This document shows positions 45,430 to 54,680 of a stretch of DNA of 64,000 nucleotides, piece by piece. The notes under the pieces are model-generated. The model saw nothing but the letters and a program-made list of their open reading frames with translations, was not told the origin of the DNA and did not search any database. The stretch covers positions 124,001 through 188,000 of the forward strand of contig NZ_JASPGD010000004.1 in assembly GCF_030232885.1 (NCBI RefSeq). Direction: 5' to 3'. The translations under genes were made by a program, and so were the position numbers. Origin of the DNA: Corynebacterium sp. MSK297. GTDB lineage: Bacteria; Actinomycetota; Actinomycetes; Mycobacteriales; Mycobacteriaceae. Within the stretch, counting starts at the first letter, position 1, and each line of letters starts with the position of its first letter.

Positions 45430-47244
45430 TCATGGTGTGTTTTCCGTGGAGTCGGTGACAGAGGAAGCTTCTGTGGAATTCGTGGGGGTGGCGGCATCCG
45501 TGTGCGCGGAGTCTTCACCTGGGCCAGGTAGGGCAATGATGTCTAAACGGCCTGCTTCCAGGTGTTCGCGGAGGTCTTTTTTGTCGAACTTGCCGACGGA
45601 GGTTTTATCGATGGAATCGACGAAGGACCAATATTCGGGCGTCATCCAATTCGGCAGTGATTCGCGGAGGAAATTACGCAATTCGTTGGCAGTTTCCTGG
45701 TCTCGTGGGATATCAGTATGCAAGACGGTGACCGCTAATGGGCGCTCGTTCCACTTTTCATCCGGATAGCCGATGACGGCGCATTCGACGACTTTGTCCG
45801 AGGCCATGACCATGTTTTCTAGACCTACGGAATAAATCCATTCGCCACCGGAGCGGATGACATCGCGAGCGCGGTCGGAGACTGTCAAAAAACCGTCTGT
45901 GGTAATCGAGCCGACGTCACCGGTGCGCAGCCAGCCGTCATCAGTAAATTTATTCTGTACCGCGTCGGTGTCATCGGAGACGTCATGACCCCGAAATTCC
46001 GTCGCCGCACCTTCATCGTTTTCTGCGGCGGAGCGGAAATAGGAACCGGTAACCAAGTTGCCACGAACCTGAATTTCGCCTTCGTTTCGGTCGGTGTTCG
46101 GCACGATCTCGCCATCGTTGACGACTCGATATTGCAACATCGAGGGGAAGCGGCCCTGCGAAATGCGATATCCCCACCGGGTTTCGCCCGAAGCGCCCGA
46201 CGGTGGACGGGAGACAGTTCCAATGGTGGTGGTTTCTGCCATGCCCCACACGTGTACGACATCGACACCGTAGTGTTCTTCCCAAATCTTGATCAAAGCT
46301 GGTGGCGCGGGGGAGCCTCCAGCAAAAATCTCGACCAAAGACATGCGCTCTGGTGGGTGTTTCAAGTAATGCACCATCAGTTGGATCCACAGCGTCGGCA
46401 CGCCATTGGCACGACGGGGATGCGTCGCTTCGATGATTTTCGCCAGGGTGGGTGCCGAAGTATCGGCGTCGGGAAGCACCAACGGCGCACCCGAAAGAAA
46501 AGCTGCGAACGGAACACTCCAACACAGCACGTGATAAATAGGTATGCCGCATAGGAATGATTCACCGTGGGTGATAGCAATGGAGTCCGTGGTACGCAAC
46601 TGCAAAGCCGCCAGATAAATCGCGCGGTGCGAATACACTATGCCTTTCGGCGCACCTGTGGTTCCTGTGGAATAACACAGTGCTGTGGCTTCGTGCTCGT
46701 CGACTTCCGGCCAGTCGTAAGTAGTAGGTTGGCCGTCGAGTAAAGATTCATATGAATAGATCTCGATATGCTTCGGCAGTATTTCCGCGTAGTTGGCAAG
46801 CTCGTGTGGTGTGGGCAACCCGATGAAAGCGACTACACGTACGCACGGGGTTTGAGTTGTGATATCACGTACCAGGTCAATCATACGCGGATCGACGACA
46901 AGGATTTCCGTGTGGCTGTGATTGACAATATGAGTGAGTTGATCAAGCATGAGCTGCTTGTTTAGCGGAGCAAAGACCGCGCCCTTCGACATGACTGCGA
47001 ACATGACTTCAAGATGCTCTGCGCAATTAGTGAGCAGCGATCCCACACGTTGATCACCGGTAATGCCCAGAATGTTGTGCAGAGCGTGCGCAAAAGCACT
47101 GGCCCGGGCAGCGATTGCACGAAAACTGATTTCCTGTGGTCCGTTGGGTGACCAGGTGGTGACCTTCGTTGTAGCGTGCGTGCTGCGGCCGTATTCCAGA
47201 ATCCGGGACACGGACAGGGGCAGGTCCTGCATCGTCGAGAGCAT
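45430..47244 (-). CDS. Acyl-CoA synthetase (AMP-binding, FadD-like)
   Basis: This 604-residue AMP-forming ligase activates fatty or related carboxylic acids to acyl-CoA. The adenylation core shows the P-loop YSTGTTGAPKGIVYSHRA (near residue 195), VWGMAETTT, WLRTGDVGSI and VIRSGGEWIYSVGLEN (the hinge). The last catalytic Lys is in TSVGKFDKKDLRE. The C-terminal 30 residues are a low-complexity Ser/Thr/Asp/Glu tail. TAAAAT (47252-47257) lies 7 nt before the ATG, indicating leaderless transcription. It is the gene between moaA and rho in corynebacteria; the physiological substrate is not evident. Confidence 0.93.
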   Translation of the reverse strand: MLSTMQDLPLSVSRILEYGRSTHATTKVTTWSPNGPQEISFRAIAARASAFAHALHNILGITGDQRVGSLLTNCAEHLEVMFAVMSKGAVFAPLNKQLMLDQLTHIVNHSHTEILVVDPRMIDLVRDITTQTPCVRVVAFIGLPTPHELANYAEILPKHIEIYSYESLLDGQPTTYDWPEVDEHEATALCYSTGTTGAPKGIVYSHRAIYLAALQLRTTDSIAITHGESFLCGIPIYHVLCWSVPFAAFLSGAPLVLPDADTSAPTLAKIIEATHPRRANGVPTLWIQLMVHYLKHPPERMSLVEIFAGGSPAPPALIKIWEEHYGVDVVHVWGMAETTTIGTVSRPPSGASGETRWGYRISQGRFPSMLQYRVVNDGEIVPNTDRNEGEIQVRGNLVTGSYFRSAAENDEGAATEFRGHDVSDDTDAVQNKFTDDGWLRTGDVGSITTDGFLTVSDRARDVIRSGGEWIYSVGLENMVMASDKVVECAVIGYPDEKWNERPLAVTVLHTDIPRDQETANELRNFLRESLPNWMTPEYWSFVDSIDKTSVGKFDKKDLREHLEAGRLDIIALPGPGEDSAHTDAATPTNSTEASSVTDSTENTP

Positions 47245-47749
47245 AGTTCTGATTTTAGCGTCGGCAATCGTACAGCCCTAGCCACGCCGCGTCGGTGGCA
47301 ATACAGGCTTTGCTATGGTGGGAGAGAACTGGGGAATCTTTGAGAAGTGCGCTATACTGTAAGGGAAATCGATAGACAAGGACGTGAACTCTCCTCGAAT
47401 TGTCTAGGCGATTATTCTAAAGTCTCACGAGAACAATTACGGGGTGTCACAGTAGGGTTTGTGAAACTGATTACTACGTGCATCAGTCGTTATTGTGGCG
47501 TGTGCCGGAGTAGGCATATGCTGAACATTTCGTAATGAGACTTTCACCCTTTATTTAGAGTTGCAGTGCTGTGACTGTGCGCGCAGCTGTGAGTGGATTG
47601 CTTGACGACGGACGCGATCTGCAGCAATAGCAAGTTCGTACTCTTTGTCGTACGAGGTGCTTCGTGCAGCACAGGCAGGACTGTAGCCAGGCGACCCGAA
47701 TCCGCGGGGCAGCCTCAGTTACGCGAAAAAACGACGCGAAAGGATATCC
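47245..47749 (+). promoter_or_regulatory. Long rho leader and promoter region
   Basis: This 505-nt gap holds no convincing gene. A TATACT -10-like hexamer is at 47353-47358, without a clear -35, and would give a rho leader of about 385 nt. The leader contains short complementary segments and is followed by a GAAAGGA Shine-Dalgarno sequence before the rho GTG. A long leader suits autoregulation of rho by termination, which is known in other bacteria; here it is inference. Confidence 0.45.
47252..47257 (-). promoter_or_regulatory. -10 hexamer for leaderless acyl-CoA synthetase gene
   Basis: TAAAAT on the minus strand ends 7 nt before the ATG at 47244. No Shine-Dalgarno sequence is present. Confidence 0.55.
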
Positions 47750-49801
47750 GTGAGCACAACGGACAACCCAGATCTGTACTCCATGAAGCTTCCTGAACTC
47801 CGGGAGCTTGCTATCGAGAAGGGGTTGAAAAGCATCACCGCTCTGCGTAAGGGCGAGCTGATCATGGCTATTGAAACAGGTAAGGTTCCGCGTAAATCCA
47901 CGGAGAAGCCGCTGCCGCGGATGAAGAAGTCTGAGATGCTAGCACAGCGCGCGGCACGTCTGGAGTCCGGTGAATCCGACACGAATGTGCGCGACGTGCA
48001 GGCCAATGCACAGCAAGACGTGACCGAGAGCACTGCAGGACGCTCAGCAGAGAGGTCGAATGAGTCACGTCCAACGGCAGAAAACCCTAGCGACGATACT
48101 CCATCGCCAGCAGCAGCTCGACGTGCACGGCGCGCTCGCGTTAAAGCGCGCGTGAACGAAGATCACCAAAACAACTCCGCAAATGGTGAGGTCCGGAAGG
48201 CGCACGAGCAGCGTAGCGACCAGGATGCCACTGCGGATCGCCCTGAAACTGTTACGGACGATGCGCAGTCGCTGCCTGAGAGCACCGATGAGCAGCGTCA
48301 GACCGGAAACACCCGTCGCGGACGTCGTGGTCGGCGGGTTCGTCGCTTGAGCGATAGTAAGCAGCACCAGCACCGCGAGCACGAGCAGAACTTCGATAAC
48401 GCGGGTGATCAGGGTGCTGCAGATGATGCCGCAGATTCTATTGCTCACGATGAGCACGTTGAGCGTTCCGACCGCACTGATCGGGAACAGCGCAATCGGG
48501 GCCCACGTGGTGGTCGGGATGATCGTGACAACCGCGACAGTCGTGATAACCGCGATAATCGAAGCCCACGGGAGAACCGGAACAACAACGAAAACCGGGG
48601 TGGCGACAATCGCAACAACGATGGCCGCAACAACGGCTTGCAGGAAGTTGCCGGCATCTTGGAAGTTGTTGACAGTAACACTGCGTTCTTGCGTACCACC
48701 GGCTACCGCCCAAGTTCACTGGATGTATTCGTCAACACCAACCTGGTGCGCCGTTTCCACTTGCGTACCGGTGATTACCTCACCGGTAAGGTGAAAATGA
48801 CCGGTGGCGGCCAGTCGCATGGCAAAGGCCGCAACCGCAAAAAGTACAACCAGATGGTTTTCGTGGAAACCGTTAATGGGTTGCACCCAGAAGAAGCCAA
48901 GCAGCGTCCGCAGTTCAGCAAGCTCACCCCGCTGTATCCGAATAAGCGGTTACGTTTGGAAACTGAGCCAAAGATCTTAACTACCCGCGTGATCGACTTG
49001 ATCATGCCGATCGGTAAAGGTCAGCGTGCGTTGATCGTATCTCCACCAAAGGCGGGTAAGACGACAATCCTACAGAACATCGCGAACGCGATTTCAACGA
49101 ACAACCCAGAGTGCTATCTGATGGTTGTGCTCGTCGACGAGCGCCCCGAAGAAGTCACGGATATGCAGCGAAACGTCAATGGCGAAGTCATCGCCTCGAC
49201 GTTTGACCGCCCACCGTCAGAGCACACCGCGGTTGCTGAGCTCGCTATTGAGCGTGCTAAGCGCCTGGTCGAACAAGGCCAGGATGTCGTCGTACTGTTG
49301 GATTCCATCACTCGTCTGGGACGCGCATATAACAATTCGTCACCAGCCTCCGGCCGCATCTTGTCCGGTGGCGTTGACTCCAATGCGTTGTACCCGCCGA
49401 AGCGCTTTTTGGGCGCTGCCCGCAATATCGAAGATGGCGGTTCGTTGACCATTATTGCCACTGCAATGGTGGAGACCGGTTCGACTGGCGATACCGTGAT
49501 TTTCGAGGAATTCAAGGGTACTGGTAACGCTGAGCTTAAGCTGGACCGCGGGATCTCTGAACGTCGAGTTTTCCCAGCCGTCGATGTCAACCCATCAGGT
49601 ACGCGTAAGGACGAGCTGCTGCTGGTTCCTGAAGAAGCTCGCATCATGACGAAGTTGCGTCGTATCTTGTCGGCGTTGGATTCGCACCAGGCTATCGATC
49701 TGTTGATCAAGCAGCTGCGGAAGACGAAATCGAATGGCGAATTCTTGATGCAGGTTGCGTCGTCGGCTCCGATGGCTGCGGCGCTTGAAGAAGAGGATTA
49801 A
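47750..49801 (+). CDS. rho: Transcription termination factor Rho
   Basis: This is the hexameric RNA-dependent ATPase that ends transcription. The 683-residue protein begins with the Rho N-terminal helix domain (LYSMKLPELRELAIEKGLKS). It then has the long disordered insert common in actinobacteria (about residues 60-300) with Asp-Arg-Asn repeats such as DRDNRDSRDNRDNR. The cold-shock RNA-binding domain follows, and then the ATPase with Walker A SPPKAGKTT (near 426), LVDERPEEVTDM and the Q/R-loop region PPKRFLGAARNIEDGGS. The GTG start follows GAAAGGA. prfA begins 3 nt after its stop codon. Confidence 0.97.
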   Translation: MSTTDNPDLYSMKLPELRELAIEKGLKSITALRKGELIMAIETGKVPRKSTEKPLPRMKKSEMLAQRAARLESGESDTNVRDVQANAQQDVTESTAGRSAERSNESRPTAENPSDDTPSPAAARRARRARVKARVNEDHQNNSANGEVRKAHEQRSDQDATADRPETVTDDAQSLPESTDEQRQTGNTRRGRRGRRVRRLSDSKQHQHREHEQNFDNAGDQGAADDAADSIAHDEHVERSDRTDREQRNRGPRGGRDDRDNRDSRDNRDNRSPRENRNNNENRGGDNRNNDGRNNGLQEVAGILEVVDSNTAFLRTTGYRPSSLDVFVNTNLVRRFHLRTGDYLTGKVKMTGGGQSHGKGRNRKKYNQMVFVETVNGLHPEEAKQRPQFSKLTPLYPNKRLRLETEPKILTTRVIDLIMPIGKGQRALIVSPPKAGKTTILQNIANAISTNNPECYLMVVLVDERPEEVTDMQRNVNGEVIASTFDRPPSEHTAVAELAIERAKRLVEQGQDVVVLLDSITRLGRAYNNSSPASGRILSGGVDSNALYPPKRFLGAARNIEDGGSLTIIATAMVETGSTGDTVIFEEFKGTGNAELKLDRGISERRVFPAVDVNPSGTRKDELLLVPEEARIMTKLRRILSALDSHQAIDLLIKQLRKTKSNGEFLMQVASSAPMAAALEEED

Positions 49802-49804
49802 TTC

Positions 49805-50878
49805 ATGGCTAATGAGGTATCGCTTGTCGACGACGTCGTCTCCGAATACCGCGGCATTGAAGCTCAGATGTCGGATCCATCGATCGCTGGTGACCAGGCA
49901 CAATTTGGCAGGTTGTCGAAGCGATATGCTGAGCTGCGCCCAATTATGCTCACCTATGAAGAGCTAACGGCCGCCCAAGAAGACTTGGAAGCTGCGCGCG
50001 AGATGGCCTATGAGGACCATGATTTTCAATCAGAAGCTGATGCGCTCGCAGACCAGGTCGAGCAACTGCAGGAGAAACTGGCTGACTTGCTGGCACCACG
50101 TGATCCGCAGGATGCCGAAGACATCATCATGGAGATCAAAGCCGGTGCAGGTGGAGAAGAAGCTGCGCTGTTCGCTGCGGACCTCGCCCGCATGTACGAG
50201 CGTTTCGCTGATAAAGCAGGCTTTCTCTGGAACGTGTTGGCGCTAAATGAGTCTGATCTGGGCGGTGTGAAAGATATGACAATTTCTTTCCGCGCAAAAA
50301 ACCCTGGTCGCGACGGCGCCTGGGCGTTTTTCAAGTACGAGGGTGGTGTCCACCGCGTGCAACGTGTCCCAGTCACCGAATCTCAGGGACGTATCCAAAC
50401 TTCCGCCGCCGGCGTGTTGGTGTACCCGGAGCCTGATGAAGTAGAATCCGTCGATATCAACGAAAAAGATCTGCGTATCGATGTCTACCGTTCCTCCGGT
50501 AAGGGCGGACAGGGCGTGAACACCACTGACTCGGCCGTCCGCATTACGCACTTGCCGACGGGGCTGGTAGTGACCTGCCAGCAGGAACGCTCCCAGATCC
50601 AGAACAAGGCTCGTGCCATGCAGGTGTTGCAGGCGCGCTTGGATCAGATTGAACGTGAAAAAGCCGAAGAAGAAGCTGGTGAACAGCGTGCTTCGCAGGT
50701 GCGTTCAATGGATCGCTCTGAGCGCATCCGTACCTACAACTGGCCGGAAAACCGCATTGCAGATCACCGCATCGGTTACAAAGCCAGCAACTTGGATAGC
50801 GTGTTGAACGGTGACATGCACGATCTGATTAAGGCCCTGCAGGAACAAGAACGCGCAGAACGCCTCGAGGCTAAATAG
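49805..50878 (+). CDS. prfA: Peptide chain release factor 1
   Basis: RF1 recognises UAA and UAG stop codons and triggers peptide release. The 357-residue protein has the codon-recognition tripeptide PVT (in RVPVTESQG, near residue 190), the GGQ motif in [12 protein letters not shown] (near 235) and the usual N-terminal helical domain. It begins 3 nt after rho and is followed by prmC after 8 nt, the usual pairing because PrmC methylates the GGQ glutamine. Confidence 0.98.
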   Translation: MANEVSLVDDVVSEYRGIEAQMSDPSIAGDQAQFGRLSKRYAELRPIMLTYEELTAAQEDLEAAREMAYEDHDFQSEADALADQVEQLQEKLADLLAPRDPQDAEDIIMEIKAGAGGEEAALFAADLARMYERFADKAGFLWNVLALNESDLGGVKDMTISFRAKNPGRDGAWAFFKYEGGVHRVQRVPVTESQGRIQTSAAGVLVYPEPDEVESVDINEKDLRIDVYRSSGKGGQGVNTTDSAVRITHLPTGLVVTCQQERSQIQNKARAMQVLQARLDQIEREKAEEEAGEQRASQVRSMDRSERIRTYNWPENRIADHRIGYKASNLDSVLNGDMHDLIKALQEQERAERLEAK

Positions 50879-50886
50879 GCTGCGGT

Positions 50887-51759
50887 GTGTATTCAGTGCA
50901 GGATAATCAGCCGGTGCTCCACGAGACGCTTCGTGATGCCACGCGTCGTTTCCAGGCAGCTGGTATTACTAATGCTGCAGGTGAGGCGCGATTGCTTGCA
51001 GCGCACTACCTTGGGGTGACTGCGACCGAGATTTTCCTGCACCTTCGTGAACCCACTCCGGCAGGGCTGCTAACTGCAATCGAACGCCGTGAAGACCGTG
51101 AGCCGTTGCAGCATATTGTTGGCACGGCTCCGTTTGGTCCTCTAGAGATGCTGGTAGGGCCCGGTGTATTTATTCCGCGGCCGGAGACCGAGGTGCTTGC
51201 GCATTGGGCTGTGGAAAAGCTTAACTCTGGTGTCGTTAGCCCAACTGTGTTGGATTTCTGTACCGGCAGCGGAGCTTTAGCAGCGTATATTGCGTATGAA
51301 GTTCGGCATGCCCGCGTCATTGGGGTGGAGTATTCGCCGCGCGCGTTCGAGTGGGCGGAAAAGAACCGATTAAATCTCCACGCTCAACACAGTATCCACT
51401 ACGAAATCGTCCGGGGGGACGTGCTTGACCCTATGTTGCTTGCAGAACTGACAGGCAAGGTCGATCTCATCGTGTGTAATCCGCCTTATGTTCCGCGTGA
51501 TGATTCGTTGGATCTAGAAGTCTATGCAGATCCAGATGATGCAGTTTTTGCAGGTGAGACAGGGATGGACACAATCAATAAACTCGGACCGCAGGTCTCA
51601 CGGTTATTGCGCCCAGGCGGCGTCGTAGGTATTGAGCACGATGACGCGACTTCCACTCAGGTGCAGGAAGTAATCAAGGCAGAACCAGAACTGTACGATG
51701 TGCAACCGTTGATGGATCTGACTGGCCGGAATCGGTTCGTTACGGCATCGAAACGATGA
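50887..51759 (+). CDS. prmC: Release-factor glutamine methyltransferase
   Basis: It methylates the Gln of the GGQ motif of RF1 and RF2 with S-adenosylmethionine. The 290-residue protein has an N-terminal helical domain with REPLQHIVGTAPFGPLEM. The Rossmann methyltransferase motif is VLDFCTGSGALA (with FCTGSG), and the catalytic NPPYVPR is near residue 198. The start is GTG 50887, with another in-frame GTG 9 nt later. It completes the rho-prfA-prmC run. Confidence 0.96.
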   Translation: MYSVQDNQPVLHETLRDATRRFQAAGITNAAGEARLLAAHYLGVTATEIFLHLREPTPAGLLTAIERREDREPLQHIVGTAPFGPLEMLVGPGVFIPRPETEVLAHWAVEKLNSGVVSPTVLDFCTGSGALAAYIAYEVRHARVIGVEYSPRAFEWAEKNRLNLHAQHSIHYEIVRGDVLDPMLLAELTGKVDLIVCNPPYVPRDDSLDLEVYADPDDAVFAGETGMDTINKLGPQVSRLLRPGGVVGIEHDDATSTQVQEVIKAEPELYDVQPLMDLTGRNRFVTASKR

Positions 51760-51799
51760 TGTCGATGCACGCAGTGGCTACTCGGAATGGATACGAGCG

Positions 51800-51805
51800 T
51801 AAAAT
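51800..51805 (+). promoter_or_regulatory. -10 hexamer for tsaC-wecA
   Basis: TAAAAT lies 6 nt before ATG 51812. It implies a transcription start near 51812 for the tsaC operon. Confidence 0.5.
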
Positions 51806-51898
51806 AGCCACATGATCTCGTTGGTGCTAAGCACCGGCGACGTGAAGTACGACAGGAATAATGGGTTCGAAAATGAGGAAGGGCTGCGAGGACCGGAA

Positions 51899-52561
51899 AT
51901 GAGCACCACGTACTCCTGCGATGATAATTCTCAGCGTGCGGCTGGCATCACAGCAGCCGCCGACGCTGCACGTGCTGGTCAACTGGTTGTCATGCCCACA
52001 GATACGCTTTATGGCTTGGGCTGTAACGCTTTCGATAATGATGCGGTTGCCCGGTTGCTTGCCGCAAAACAACGTGGCCGCGACATGCCAATTGCCGTGC
52101 TCGTGGGATCCTGGGCGACGGTGCGAGGGTTAGTCCGTGAATTTCCAGAGCGCATGAAAACATTGATCGAAGCATTTTGGCCTGGTGGTCTGTCTCTCAT
52201 TGTGCCTCAAGCCCCATCGTTACCATGGGATTTAGGGGATACCCGGGGTACTGTGATGCTTCGCATGCCATTGCACCCGGTGGCGATTAATCTTTTGCAA
52301 GAGGTCGGTCCTATGGCGGTATCGTCTGCGAATATCTCTGGGCAAAAATCACCCACATCGGTTACCGAGGCTGAAAGGCAGTTAGGCCGCGCAGTTTCGG
52401 TGTATCTGGACGACGGTGAATCTCCGGTAGGCGAGGCGTCCTCCATTGTTGATCTTTCTGGACCATACCCGGTGGTTTTGCGAGAAGGTGCGATTAGTAT
52501 CGAACGTATTGCGGAAGTACTCGAACTGCCGGCGGAGGCGCTACGCAGAGAGAATAACTAA
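51899..52561 (+). CDS. tsaC: Threonylcarbamoyl-AMP synthase (Sua5/YwlC/TsaC type)
   Basis: It makes threonylcarbamoyl-AMP for the t6A modification of tRNAs reading ANN codons. The 220-residue protein has the YrdC-fold landmarks LVVMPTDTLYGLGCNAF, KQRGRDMPIAVLV, FWPGGLSLIVPQ and GPMAVSSANISG. ATG 51899 has GAGG 8 nt upstream and gives an N-terminus typical of relatives (MSTTYSCDD). An in-frame ATG at 51812 is itself preceded by TAAAAT (51800-51805, 6 nt), so the mRNA probably starts there with an 87-nt leader, or a longer leaderless form is also made. Its stop overlaps the next start by 1 nt. Confidence 0.94.
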   Translation: MSTTYSCDDNSQRAAGITAAADAARAGQLVVMPTDTLYGLGCNAFDNDAVARLLAAKQRGRDMPIAVLVGSWATVRGLVREFPERMKTLIEAFWPGGLSLIVPQAPSLPWDLGDTRGTVMLRMPLHPVAINLLQEVGPMAVSSANISGQKSPTSVTEAERQLGRAVSVYLDDGESPVGEASSIVDLSGPYPVVLREGAISIERIAEVLELPAEALRRENN

Positions 52562-53736
52562 TGGGTGCAGCAGGAATTCCCATACGCGAACTTGGGCTGG
52601 TGGTCTTGGTGGCAGCCGTTGTCACGTTTTTGTTCACTGGCGCAATCCGCAGCGTCATCGTGCGCTCTGGCCGCATGGCAGAAGTTCGAGCGCGGGATGT
52701 GCACACTCAGCCGACGCCCCGGTTGGGTGGAGTAGCGATGTTCAGTGGTTTTTTGCTTGCTGTCGCGCTCGCAATGCAATTGCCTGCCCTGAATCGCGGA
52801 TTTATGCCGGTGACTCCAGAGATGACAGCAGTGCTCTGGTCAGCGTTCGCTATTGTGCTGGTTGGAGTACTCGACGATTTATTTGATCTTAGTGCAATCG
52901 TCAAACTAGTCGGGCAAATAGTTGCTGCCTGCCTGATGAGCATGTTGGGATTGACATGGACCTTGCTGTTTCTGCCGATTGGCGAGGGCACCACCGTAGT
53001 CCTTGATCAAATCCAGTCTCTGGTCTTGACTGTATTTTTTACCGTTATGCTCATTAACGCCATGAATTTCGTTGACGGTCTCGATGGGTTAGCAGCTGGG
53101 CTTGGAATGATCGCAGGCGGTGCCATTCTGGTTTTCGCGCTTACCGTTCTATACGACCAGGGTGGGGCAGTTTCGGCCTATCCTCCTGCGATCATCGCCG
53201 CCGGTTTGGTTGGGGTGTGCGCGGGCTTTTTGCCGCATAACTTTGAACCGTCTCGGATCTTTATGGGGGATTCGGGGGCAATGCTGATCGGTACGTTATT
53301 GGCTGCCGCAGCGACGTCGGCAAGCGGGAAAATTAATATGGCGCTGTACGGGACAGCGGATGTTGTGGCGTTAATATCGCCGTTCATTGTGGTTTTGGCT
53401 GCTGTATTTGTTCCGGTTCTAGACCTGATTCTTGCCGTGGTGCGCAGGTTGGCGCGCGGACAGTCGCCCATGGCTGCGGATAAACAACATATTCACCATC
53501 GACTGTTGTCATTGGGCCATACACATCGTCGCACGGTGTTGGTACTTTATTTGTGGGTGGCCGTGGTGGCATTTGGGGCGGTGAGTTTTTCGGTCGTACC
53601 GGCGTGGCTGGCGCTTGGTGGAACCGTCCTGGCGCTACTGGTCGCTGGAGTTGTCACGATGATTCCGCTGCGTGCGGGAAAGATTGGTCGAAGCGAACCA
53701 CCTTTGAAGTTTGTGACTAACCAGCCGCCTTTTTAG
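52561..53736 (+). CDS. wecA: Polyprenyl-phosphate N-acetylglucosaminyl-1-phosphate transferase (WecA type)
   Basis: This membrane enzyme transfers GlcNAc-1-phosphate from UDP-GlcNAc to decaprenyl phosphate. In mycolata this starts the arabinogalactan linker of the cell wall. The 391-residue protein has about 11 hydrophobic helices. Cytoplasmic motifs are DVHTQPTPRLGGVAMF, VGVLDDLFDLSA (DDxxD type), NAMNFVDGLDGLAAG and IFMGDSGAMLIG, and the His-rich loop is QHIHHRLL near residue 310. It overlaps the tsaC stop by one base. Confidence 0.95.
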   Translation: MGAAGIPIRELGLVVLVAAVVTFLFTGAIRSVIVRSGRMAEVRARDVHTQPTPRLGGVAMFSGFLLAVALAMQLPALNRGFMPVTPEMTAVLWSAFAIVLVGVLDDLFDLSAIVKLVGQIVAACLMSMLGLTWTLLFLPIGEGTTVVLDQIQSLVLTVFFTVMLINAMNFVDGLDGLAAGLGMIAGGAILVFALTVLYDQGGAVSAYPPAIIAAGLVGVCAGFLPHNFEPSRIFMGDSGAMLIGTLLAAAATSASGKINMALYGTADVVALISPFIVVLAAVFVPVLDLILAVVRRLARGQSPMAADKQHIHHRLLSLGHTHRRTVLVLYLWVAVVAFGAVSFSVVPAWLALGGTVLALLVAGVVTMIPLRAGKIGRSEPPLKFVTNQPPF

Positions 53737-53794
53737 CGTCAGCTACGTTTCTACGTTGTTGCGTTGCTAATTATCGATAATGAATAGGAAATCC

Positions 53795-54262
53795 ATGACT
53801 AGCCCAAATGAATCTACACACAAATTTTCTGCACACGACGGTGTCAGTGAATCGGTGTCTCCCTATGAGGACCATTCGTTGCCACTCAGGCGCGGGCTGA
53901 AATTAGGCTCCCGTGCCTTAATCATCGCGACGCTAATCTCACTCGTTGTGTGGGGTGCGGTAGCTGGACTACCGGGCCTGTCAGGAGTGGTATTGGGGGC
54001 GGCAATTGGCGGAAGCTTCGTTTTGTTCACTGCCGTGAGTGTTTTGCTGACTTCGCGCAGCACGCCTGCAACCACCATGGCTGTGGTTTTGGGTAGTTGG
54101 CTGCTCAAAATCGTCGTCTTAGTTATCGTGTTATTTGCTATCCGGGACTTGGATTTTTACCACACGGTGTCTCTATTCGTCACGGTCGTGGTGGTCTTGG
54201 TGTTGACATTGGGGACAGAGGTCTGGGCAATTGTGACCTCGAAAGTAACCTTTGTCGGATAA
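53795..54262 (+). CDS. AtpI-like membrane protein upstream of ATP synthase
   Basis: The gene encodes a 155-residue protein with a hydrophilic N-terminus (about 45 residues) and four hydrophobic helices: ALIIATLISLVVWGAVAG, GVVLGAAIGGSFVLF, MAVVLGSWLLKIVVLVIVLF and VSLFVTVVVVLVLTLG. The size, helix number and position 5' of atpB match the ATP synthase subunit I (AtpI), which assists Fo assembly. Sequence identity to AtpI cannot be judged by eye, so this is by context. ATG 53795 has AGGAAA 3 nt upstream; ATG 53780 is a weaker choice. The 418-nt gap before atpB means it is probably expressed separately. Confidence 0.78.
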   Translation: MTSPNESTHKFSAHDGVSESVSPYEDHSLPLRRGLKLGSRALIIATLISLVVWGAVAGLPGLSGVVLGAAIGGSFVLFTAVSVLLTSRSTPATTMAVVLGSWLLKIVVLVIVLFAIRDLDFYHTVSLFVTVVVVLVLTLGTEVWAIVTSKVTFVG

Positions 54263-54680
54263 GATCTCACTCAATCAACGCTGGAAATTCTTTCATCAGG
54301 GTTAACCAGGAGTGGTAGGTCTCGGGTGTAAATCTTCTGGCAATAGAAAGCCTTCGCCTTAACAAAAAACAACTGCTTGTTTCTCTCTAAAAATAAGCTG
54401 TCATTTAAGCAGCTAGAACTGTATAAAGAAAAATTCACCCCCACGAGGCGACAGAATCGAAATACGCTGATAGTATACTGCACGGGTAACCGCAATAGTG
54501 GTGCGCCTTTCACAGGAAACTGTAAGGGTGTGACTGAAATGCTGCGCTGTTTCCCCTGCTGTTACCGCGCTGATGTGCGACGGAGTCCGTGGTAATGGCA
54601 GCGAGTTTGAAGACGTCCATCGCACCGTATGAGTAATTCATGCGGCCCGAACACGGGAGAGAACGCTGAGCGTTACAACT
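54263..54680 (+). promoter_or_regulatory. Upstream region of the atp operon
   Basis: This 418-nt gap has no credible gene. TAGTAT/TATACT (54471-54479) is the best -10 candidate, giving a leader of about 190 nt. Within that leader, GCTG-TTACC (near 54560) can pair with GGTAA-TGGCAGC (near 54592-54602), enclosing about 25 nt. A Shine-Dalgarno-like GGGAGAG lies at 54655-54661. Confidence 0.45.

Noticed and set aside
47347-47535. 62-codon ORF in the rho leader
   Set aside because: It starts inside the proposed promoter hexamer, has no Shine-Dalgarno sequence and no protein features.
48480-48640. Repetitive GC-rich stretch in rho that could be taken for a tandem repeat or CRISPR
   Set aside because: It is in frame and encodes the Asp/Arg/Asn-rich insert; repeat units are short, irregular and have no spacers.
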